Source: Bacteroidota bacterium (GTDB taxonomy: Bacteria > Bacteroidota > Bacteroidia > Chitinophagales > Chitinophagaceae). From it: a stretch of DNA of 64,000 bases. Positions 52,755-60,300 of the stretch are shown here, piece after piece. The stretch's first letter is position 1; every line of letters begins with the position of its first letter. A model generated the notes under the pieces. It was not told the DNA's origin. It worked only from the letters and a program-made list of their open reading frames with translations, and made no database searches. The stretch is taken from assembly GCA_023418315.1 (NCBI GenBank), contig JAEZZY010000047.1, positions 1-64,000 of the forward strand, written 5' to 3'. Both the position numbers and the translations under genes were made by a program.

Positions 52755-53702
52755 ATGACACTTTCCAAAGAAGCCCGCATCGGATTACTGGTGTCCATAT
52801 CCATCCTCGTTTTCTTTGCCGGGTTTTATTTCTTGAAAGGCTCTAACCTGCTTTCGGGTGAAAAAGAATATTTTGCCTATTACGATAATGTACAGGGTTT
52901 GCAACCTTCCTCCTCGGTGCTGGTGAAAGGAATGCAGGTAGGGCGCGTAGCCGGTATCGAATTGGATAAAAACGGTAAGGTAAAAGTAACACTGTCGGTA
53001 AATAAAAGCATGGACATCCCTAAGGCTACCGTTGCCAAGCTCATATCTGCGGATTTGCTGGGTACCAAAGCCATCAGTCTGGAGCTGAGCAACTCCGCCG
53101 AACTCGCCGAAAACGAAGAAGTGCTGCCCTCTGCTATGGAAGGTGGAATTATAGATGCCGTCTCTGCCGAAATCACGCCGCTGTTGCAAGATTTACGCCA
53201 TGCCGTAGGCACGTTGGATACCTTGCTGCAAGGTGTAAATAACGTGCTGGATGACCGGGCACGTGCCAACCTCCAAGCCAGCATTGCCAACCTGGATCTT
53301 ACCATGAAAAACTTTCAGCAGCTCTCCGGCAAGCTGAATGGGGAAAGCGCACACCTCGCCTCCATCATCCGCAATGCTGATGATATTACCACCAATCTGG
53401 CTCAAAATAACGCCCGCATCGAAAACATTTTGAAATATACCGAACTGACTACCCAGCAGCTTTCCAAAGCAAAGATAGAAGAGACACTCAACGAATTTAA
53501 AACCGCTGCCAATCAGTTGCAATCCGTCGTTTCAAAAATCAATAACAATGAAGGCTCTCTCGGTTTGCTGGTCAATGACAAGCAGCTTTACAACAATCTG
53601 AAAACAACGGTGAATACTGCCAACAGCCTTATAGCGGATATAGAAGCACATCCTACACGATATATTAACGTTACTATCTTTGGCAGGAAAAAGCAAGAAT
53701 AG
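52755..53702 (+). CDS. MCE/MlaD-family lipid transport protein
   Basis: This 315-residue protein has one N-terminal membrane helix (ARIGLLVSISILVFFAGFYFL) and an MCE domain (about residues 32-115: YFAYYDNVQGLQPSSSVLVKG, VGRVAGIEL, ISADLLGTKAISLEL). A long alpha-helical periplasmic tail follows. MCE proteins form hexameric rings or tubes that carry phospholipids between membranes. ATG 52755 is chosen over a TTG at 52728. A -7-like TACTTTTG lies at 52723-52730. The mlaE/mlaF partners are not in the window. The next gene encodes an OstA-like protein, so this is an envelope-lipid locus. Confidence 0.85.
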   Translation: MTLSKEARIGLLVSISILVFFAGFYFLKGSNLLSGEKEYFAYYDNVQGLQPSSSVLVKGMQVGRVAGIELDKNGKVKVTLSVNKSMDIPKATVAKLISADLLGTKAISLELSNSAELAENEEVLPSAMEGGIIDAVSAEITPLLQDLRHAVGTLDTLLQGVNNVLDDRARANLQASIANLDLTMKNFQQLSGKLNGESAHLASIIRNADDITTNLAQNNARIENILKYTELTTQQLSKAKIEETLNEFKTAANQLQSVVSKINNNEGSLGLLVNDKQLYNNLKTTVNTANSLIADIEAHPTRYINVTIFGRKKQE

Positions 53703-53715
53703 GAATCCTGTTTTG

Positions 53716-55521
53716 ATGATGATGCAAGGGCTACAAACAGCGTTTCCGCAAGGGAACAGATGTGCGCACGAACGCGCCAAATCTGCTATACCCCGGATGG
53801 TACTCGTCTTGCTGATAGGGTTGCTCGGCACTCCCGTTTTTTCCTTAGGGCAAAAGCCTATGGATACTGCCAATAAACTAAATATAGAAATCCTCCCAAG
53901 CGGCGGCACCAATCTGCAATATATCCAAACGGACTCCGGCGCTATCAATAAGCTCATCAACAATGTGCAGCTCCGGCAGGGTGATACCTATATGTATTGC
54001 GACAGCGCCTATGTGGACCTTGCAAAAAACAATATGCAGGCCTTCAGCAATGTGCGTATCGTACAAACGGACGGCACACGGGTGGAAAGCGATTATCTGC
54101 GCTATATAGGCAATACCAAAAAAGCCTATCTGCGCGGCAATGTGGCGCTTACGGACGGCAAAGCCAATCTATGGTCGGAAGATTTATATTATGATGTAGG
54201 CACGCGCATAGGCACATACAGCCAGGGCGGCACCTTGCAAAATGATACCACTACCTTATCCAGCAACAGCGGTATGTACAACGCCCGCACTAAAGACGCA
54301 CGTTTTACTGGCGAAGTATTCGTTACCAACCCGCAGTATAATGTCGTCTCCGACGATCTCGGCTATAATACCCGCACAGAAGTAGTAATCTTTTACGGAA
54401 AATCAGTAGTAACCAACGACCAGTCGGAATTGCGCACCAGCAGCGGCACTTGGGATGCACTTCAAAAAATAGCCCATTTCACCACCCGCTCTTCCTTGCA
54501 GGATAATGCTCAATACATAGAAGCCGACCAGATAGATTATAACCGCAATACCGGCTTCGGTATGGCTACGGGCAATGTGATTTCTATAGATACCGCTCAA
54601 AAACTGACACTTTATAGCGGTCATGCGCAATACAACGAAATCACCAAACAACTCTATACCACCCGCAACCCCGTCATGAAAAAAATGAACGGCGAAGACA
54701 GTCTGTTTATTCGTGCCGACACATTTTATAGCGCACCTGTGGTAAAAATAGATACGATGGCCATAGATACCGTGCAGCCTTCGCGCACTGTAAAAAGCAA
54801 GCTGCGAACACAGGAGGAAGACTTCGGCAGGGAAGAAGACAGCGCGGTAAAACGTTATTTCATCGGCTACCACCATGTGCTGATTTATTCCGATTCCTTG
54901 CAGGCAATTTGCGACAGTATCAGTTATTCGCAGGCGGATTCGATCATGAAATTAATGTACGACCCTATAGCTTGGAGCCGCAACGGGCAAATATCCGGCG
55001 ACACTATTTTGCTTTATACCGACAGCAGCAGGTTGAAGAAAATTTATGTTCCCAACAATGCGCTGCTTGTTTCCCAATCGGGTCCGGCGCAGGCAAAACT
55101 CTACGACCAGGTGCAGGGAAAAACCCTTACCGGGTATTTTGAAGACAACAATATCCGGGAAATGATCGTATTCCCCAATGCGGAATTTATCCATTATTCC
55201 ACAGATGAAGAAGGAGCCTATATAGGTGTGGTAAAAGGAGAAAGCGATAAGCTGCGCGCCATTTTTGAAGACAGGAAAATCAGCAAGGTCATACCGGAGC
55301 AGCATCCCAAATTTACGATGACCCCTATGCAACAGGCGGTGGGCGGGGAGTTTAGGCTCAGCCGTTTTCAATGGCTCATCGAGAAACGCCCTAAAAGCGT
55401 GCAAGAACTTTTCGACTATGAGCAGCACCAAACACAGCCTGAAGAAAAAAAGGAAACAGTGGCTGAACCCGCCATCGTTGTTCCCGAAAAGAAAAGACAA
55501 CGAAGGGGAAGACGGAAATGA
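53716..55521 (+). CDS. OstA/LptA-like periplasmic protein
   Basis: This protein of about 601 residues has a late hydrophobic segment (PRMVLVLLIGLLGTPVFSLGQ) serving as signal sequence or anchor. Repeated OstA strands follow: VQLRQGDTYMYCDSAYVDLAKN, VRIVQTDGTRVESDYLRY, AYLRGNVALTDGKANLWSEDL. These form the beta-jellyroll that carries lipopolysaccharide in LptA and the N-domain of LptD. The C-terminal 40 residues are Lys/Glu-rich. Three successive ATGs (53716, 53719, 53722) are possible starts, 13 bases or more after the MCE stop. Involvement in lipopolysaccharide transport is inferred from the domain. Confidence 0.8.
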   Translation: MMMQGLQTAFPQGNRCAHERAKSAIPRMVLVLLIGLLGTPVFSLGQKPMDTANKLNIEILPSGGTNLQYIQTDSGAINKLINNVQLRQGDTYMYCDSAYVDLAKNNMQAFSNVRIVQTDGTRVESDYLRYIGNTKKAYLRGNVALTDGKANLWSEDLYYDVGTRIGTYSQGGTLQNDTTTLSSNSGMYNARTKDARFTGEVFVTNPQYNVVSDDLGYNTRTEVVIFYGKSVVTNDQSELRTSSGTWDALQKIAHFTTRSSLQDNAQYIEADQIDYNRNTGFGMATGNVISIDTAQKLTLYSGHAQYNEITKQLYTTRNPVMKKMNGEDSLFIRADTFYSAPVVKIDTMAIDTVQPSRTVKSKLRTQEEDFGREEDSAVKRYFIGYHHVLIYSDSLQAICDSISYSQADSIMKLMYDPIAWSRNGQISGDTILLYTDSSRLKKIYVPNNALLVSQSGPAQAKLYDQVQGKTLTGYFEDNNIREMIVFPNAEFIHYSTDEEGAYIGVVKGESDKLRAIFEDRKISKVIPEQHPKFTMTPMQQAVGGEFRLSRFQWLIEKRPKSVQELFDYEQHQTQPEEKKETVAEPAIVVPEKKRQRRGRRK

Positions 55522-55552
55522 GAGGTTTCTCTTACACCCCATCCATTATCGC

Positions 55553-56059
55553 TTATCTTTTCTTATAAAGCGGCACGGTGGAGCAAGGTTCTCCGTACAT
55601 CAATGATTTTACTACCGGTCTTAGCTTTTCCGTAATGGCTATATAGGCAAAATCCGGAACCGGCGTATCGCCGCAGCCTTTTATTACCACGCGTTTATCG
55701 GTATATTCTTGTGCATCTATAGCGGAAACGGATTGGTGAATCAGATGACGTGTCAGTTCTTCCCTGCTGCCCATCCACACAGAGGCGGCAACGGGTTCCA
55801 GATAAACCGCAGCAAGCATAAAAGCCCATACGGGAAGGATGGCATCCACCGAGCAGAACAAGGCGACATGCTTCCCTTCATAGGCTTGCCAGTCGTGGGT
55901 TTGCAGCGCTGCACGGTAGTCTTTTTCTTTCAGAATCATTTCTCTGAATAGAAAAGGTTTAAGATCGAAATCGGCGATGGTGTTTTCCGAAGGAAGATAG
56001 GCGGTAAGATCCAAGGTGAGAATACCGCTCTCGGCTACCCTGTTTACGATTGTTTCCAT
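55553..56059 (-). CDS. DUF2480 family protein
   Basis: This 168-residue cytoplasmic protein begins METIVNRVAESGILTLDLTAYLP and continues DFDLKPFLFREMILKEKDYR, VALFCSVDAILPVWAFMLA and VVIKGCGDTPVPDFAYIAI. That pattern is typical of the Bacteroidota DUF2480 family, often found near iron-sulfur assembly genes elsewhere. No such genes are here. The function is unknown. ATG 56059 is the conserved start; the frame extends to 56113 without support. Confidence 0.8.
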   Translation of the reverse strand: METIVNRVAESGILTLDLTAYLPSENTIADFDLKPFLFREMILKEKDYRAALQTHDWQAYEGKHVALFCSVDAILPVWAFMLAAVYLEPVAASVWMGSREELTRHLIHQSVSAIDAQEYTDKRVVIKGCGDTPVPDFAYIAITEKLRPVVKSLMYGEPCSTVPLYKKR

Positions 56060-56125
56060 GGGGCAAAGGTAGTATAGTGCATTGAGGGCGTAAAATATAG
56101 GATGCCTAAGCACCGAAAGTCAGAA

Positions 56126-56192
56126 TCTATGAAGCTTCATAGAAATCCTCAGTAGAACGGTGCTATCGCCACTGCTGCTTTATAGCATTCCG
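56126..56192 (+). repeat. Dispersed hairpin repeat, copy B, with adjoining palindrome
   Basis: Bases 56133-56192 match copy A (7816-7876, minus strand) at 50 of 61 positions. The stem CGG-TGCTAT pairs with ATAGCA-TT-CCG around a loop with CGCCACTG. At its left end an 18-base perfect palindrome, tctatgaagcttcataga (56126-56143), overlaps it. GAACGGTG occurs both inside (56153) and at the right end (56192). It lies in the 160-base gap between the PorP and DUF2480 genes, antisense to both. Function is unknown. Confidence 0.6.
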
Positions 56193-56219
56193 AACGGTGA
56201 AGCCCCAAAAAATCGTTTG

Positions 56220-57278
56220 TTACATGGTGGGCATCAGCATGTTTTCAAAGCGGGGGCATTTGTTTTTATCTACAGCCCAGAAGCCGGTAGTAAGATCGCC
56301 GCGGGTGAATAGGGAAAGTTCAAAACCGCCTACACCGCTGCTTGCCGTGCGCAGCCCGGAGGAGTTGATGTCGTAAGAAACGGTGATGGAATAGCGTTGG
56401 TAATCGAGTTTGAGCGTAGGGATGATGGCGTCATTTACACGGTAAAACAAGCCGCCATAGAGTACGAACATTGTTTTCATAGCCGCGTCATATTCGCGCC
56501 AGCTTCCTAAAGCGCCGAATATTATTTCCTGATAAGCGCCTTGTTTGGAATAGTTGGAATGAAAGGTGAGCGCCAGTTTGGGATCTATAGCCCATTGAAA
56601 GCCGAAATTGCCATTCCATTTAGTATCCATTCGGATGAAATTTTCGCTGGGGTTGAAGGCGGCTTTGGGTTTATTGACATGGTAGGCTGCTGCGCCGAGG
56701 TAGTAATTGACTGTATTTTCCCTGCCCATAGAGCTGTTGAAACTGATGCCGGCTCCAATATCCAGATAGCTGAGTTTTACATTGTTGATGGTTTCTCCGC
56801 TCGCGTTGTTGGCGTTATAGCCGCCTATTCCGTACTGGGAGGCGAATTTCATTTTATTAGGATCTACCGAGCGCTGCACATAGCCTGCTGTGAAACCGGC
56901 GGAGAGGTAGGACTGGCGGTCATCTTCCAGCGATTTGTTGTAGTTGATAGCGGGATATACTTGTAAGCTGTTGAAATTGATGCTGCCGGCATGGTCGTAG
57001 GTAGCGGTTACGCCAAAGCTGAGGAAATCAATTTCGCTAACGGCTATGCGGGATTCTACGGAAGCCAACCCTGTTTGGAAAGGTACGGAAATGCTGCTCC
57101 ATTGATTTCGGTAATTGATTCCGGCCTTATAATCGCCACTGAAAATACCCGTCAGTGCAGGGTTTCGGAGGATGGCATTTTCATAAAATTGTGAAAAATG
57201 AATATCCTGAGCTTGGCTTACTTTCCCTATAAGAGTACTATTCACTACCAATAAGATTATGCTGACTATTTTTTTCAT
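56220..57278 (-). CDS. PorP/SprF-family type IX secretion membrane protein
   Basis: This 352-residue protein has a signal peptide (MKKIVSIILLVVNSTLIGKVSQAQ) and then DIHFSQFYENAILRNPALTG, the hallmark opening of PorP/SprF, followed by YKAGINYRNQWSSI and an outer-membrane barrel. Members of this family partner the surface delivery of large adhesins with type B sorting domains. It lies 43 bases downstream of exactly such a gene, so the pair is a dedicated secretion unit. Confidence 0.92.
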   Translation of the reverse strand: MKKIVSIILLVVNSTLIGKVSQAQDIHFSQFYENAILRNPALTGIFSGDYKAGINYRNQWSSISVPFQTGLASVESRIAVSEIDFLSFGVTATYDHAGSINFNSLQVYPAINYNKSLEDDRQSYLSAGFTAGYVQRSVDPNKMKFASQYGIGGYNANNASGETINNVKLSYLDIGAGISFNSSMGRENTVNYYLGAAAYHVNKPKAAFNPSENFIRMDTKWNGNFGFQWAIDPKLALTFHSNYSKQGAYQEIIFGALGSWREYDAAMKTMFVLYGGLFYRVNDAIIPTLKLDYQRYSITVSYDINSSGLRTASSGVGGFELSLFTRGDLTTGFWAVDKNKCPRFENMLMPTM

Positions 57279-57321
57279 CCGAGGATAGTTGTTTGTTGAG
57301 AACGATTAATTTATAGCGGGT

Positions 57322-60300
57322 TTATCTGATTAACGAAATATCTCCTTTTTGCTGCACATTATAGCCCGTGAAGCATACGGCATCTACGATATAGACATAC
57401 ACATCGGGATTCAGCGGCTGGCCTTTGTAAGTGCCGTCCCATCCGAAAGATTCATCATTGGGCCTAATGTTTTGCGCTTCATACATCAGCTCGCCCCAAC
57501 GGTTATAAACCCGAAATCGTTTTACGATGGTAATACCTTGCCCCTGCGGATAGAAACGGTCGTTGGCGCCATCGCCGTTGGGCGTGAAGGTATTTGCCAT
57601 AAAGAGCAGACTGTTATCGCAGGTGATGGTTATCTGCACATCGTCGGAGGCTTTACATCCGTATTCGTTGGAGACATGTACGGTATAGGTGGTGGTTTCG
57701 TTAGGTGTAGCGGTAGGGTTCTGGCATTTTTCACAGCTTAGCGTGGCGGAAGGAGTCCATAGGTAGGCGGAGGTGTTGGTAGCGCGAGCCAGCAACATCA
57801 CGGAAGTGCCCGCGAGAATGCTCTGGTCTTCGCCTGCATTTACGGTGGGCGTAGGGTTCACGATCACGCTTACATAGCCGGTATCTACAAAGCAGCTTCC
57901 CTGGCGAATAACAACCCTATAGTAGGTGGTCTGTTCGGGAGATGCCGTAGGATTGGCAATAGTGGGGTCGCTTAATCCTGTAGAAGGAATCCAGGTATAG
58001 CTATCGCCGCCACTGGCGCCGAGCTGGGCTACTTCCCCTTTACAGATTGTATCGCCTTTGCCGAAGTCTATAGGCTGTGGCTGGATGACGGTTATTTTCA
58101 CCAGATCCGAATCATGGCATCCGTTCTGGTCGGTGCCGATTACCTGATAGGTTATGTCTTTGGTAGGAGAAGCAATGGGAGAGGGACAATTGGTGCAGGA
58201 AAGGTTAGTGGCAGGCGTCCATACATAAGACAAGGCTCCGGTAGCTTGCAAGCCTATGGATTGACCTTTACAAATGGTTTTGTCTTCATTTGCGTTTACA
58301 TTGGGCAGCGGCAAAATTGTTACAGTTACTTGATCGGTATTGGAGCATCCGTTGCCGTCTGATCCGGTTACGGTATAGGTAGTAGTGGAGGATGGGTTGG
58401 CTATGGGGTTGCTGCAATTCGTGCACGATAATCCCGTAGCGGGTGACCAACTATAAGCATTTGCACCTGTAGCTTGTAGCTGGGTAGTAGAAAGGTTACA
58501 AATCGCTACATCGGGACCTGCATCTACCTGTGGAGCGGGGTTTACCGTAATCGTTACCTGTGTGGTGTCTTTACATCCGTTGGCATCGGTACCGATGACC
58601 GTGTAGGTAGTAGTGCTGGTAGGAGAAGCCGTGGGGTTAGCACAATTGGTACAGGATAATCCTGTAGCCGGCGACCAGGAATAGGTTTGCGCACCGCTCA
58701 CCTGTAAGGTAGTGGAGGTGCCTTCGCAAATGGTGGTATTACTGCTTGCGGTAATGGTGGGCGGTGTGTTTACGGTGATGGTTATCTGATCGGTATTTAC
58801 GCAATTGGCAGCGCTTGTTCCCGTGAGGGTATAAGTAGTGGTGGTGGTTATATTCACTGTAGGATTGGAGCAATTGGTGCACGACAAACCGGTAGCAGGC
58901 GACCAGGTATAGGAGGCGGCTCCTGTGGCTTGCAGTTGGGTACTATTTCCAAGACAGATAGATTGATTTGTTCCTGCATTCACAGGCGGCAGGGGATTCA
59001 CGGTGATGGTTACCATACCTGTATCCGGACAGTTGGCGGCATTTGTTCCCGTTACGATGTACGTGGTGGTAGTGGCGGGCGTAGCCGTAGGGTTCGCACA
59101 ATTGGTGCACGATAATCCCGTGGCAGGCGACCAGGAATAATTTTGTCCGCCACCGGCTTGCAGCGCTACGCTGGCTCCGGCACAAATGGTGCTGGGCGGG
59201 CCGGCGGTAATATTGGGGATAGCTCCTACCTGCACCGTTACGGAAGCGGTATCGTAGCAGCCATTAGCATCCGTGCCGGTAACCTGATAGGTGGTAGTAA
59301 CGTTGGGCGAAGCCGTGGGTGATTGGCAATTGGTGCAGGATAAACCCGTAGCCGGAGTCCAGGTATAGCTCACCGCTCCGGTAGCCGTTATCTGTACGGA
59401 AGCGCCGTTGCAAATACTCGGTGGCGGTCCCGTGGTTACATTGGGTAGCGGGTTCACGGTTACGGTTACCTGCGTGGTGTCTTTACAGCCGTTGGTGGCC
59501 GTACCTACCACCGAATAAGTAGTGGTAACCGATGGCGATGCCACGGGATTGCTGCATGTAGTGCAAGACAATCCTCCCGCCGGTGACCATACATAGCTGC
59601 TCGCGCCGCTTGCCTGTAGCTGTGCCGTGAGCGTTTGCCCCTGGCATAGGGATGGCGGTGTAGGAGCGGTTACATTCGGTGCGGATAAAATGGTAATGGG
59701 TTTAGTTATGGTGTCTTTACAACCTTGCGTAGTGCCTATGATTAAAGTTACAGTATAGGTTCCCGGAGCATTGTAGTAATGTGTAGGATTATGTGCCGTG
59801 CTGGTGCCGCCGTCGCCAAACGACCAGCTTCTGGTGCCGACGGGGTTGTAGGCGGAAAGCACCGTATCATAAAATTGTACCGTACCGTTTTTGCATATAG
59901 CCGTCGGAGAAAATGTAAAATCGGCATCTATCTTATCCACCACTACCGTATCCAGCCCCTGCACCGGCACCTGGCAGGAAGATCCGTCGCTTAATATAAC
60001 CCGTGGAATGTATCTCCCCGGCTGGGTGTAAGTATAGGAATAGGTATTGGCGGAAGTAGTTTGCGTAAAACCATTATCCATATCCCATACATAGGCTTGC
60101 GTATTGGAGGCGGCGCTGGTAAAATTAACCGTCAACGGAAGACAGCCGTTCTGCGGTCCGTAAGAGAACGTACCGGTAGGGCCTAAGACTACGATTGTTT
60201 TGGTAAGTGAGTCCTTACAACCTATTCCATTCTGTGCTTTGAGCTTTACCGTATAAGTGCCCGGTATCGTATAGATGGTAGTCGGGTTTTGAGAAGAAGA

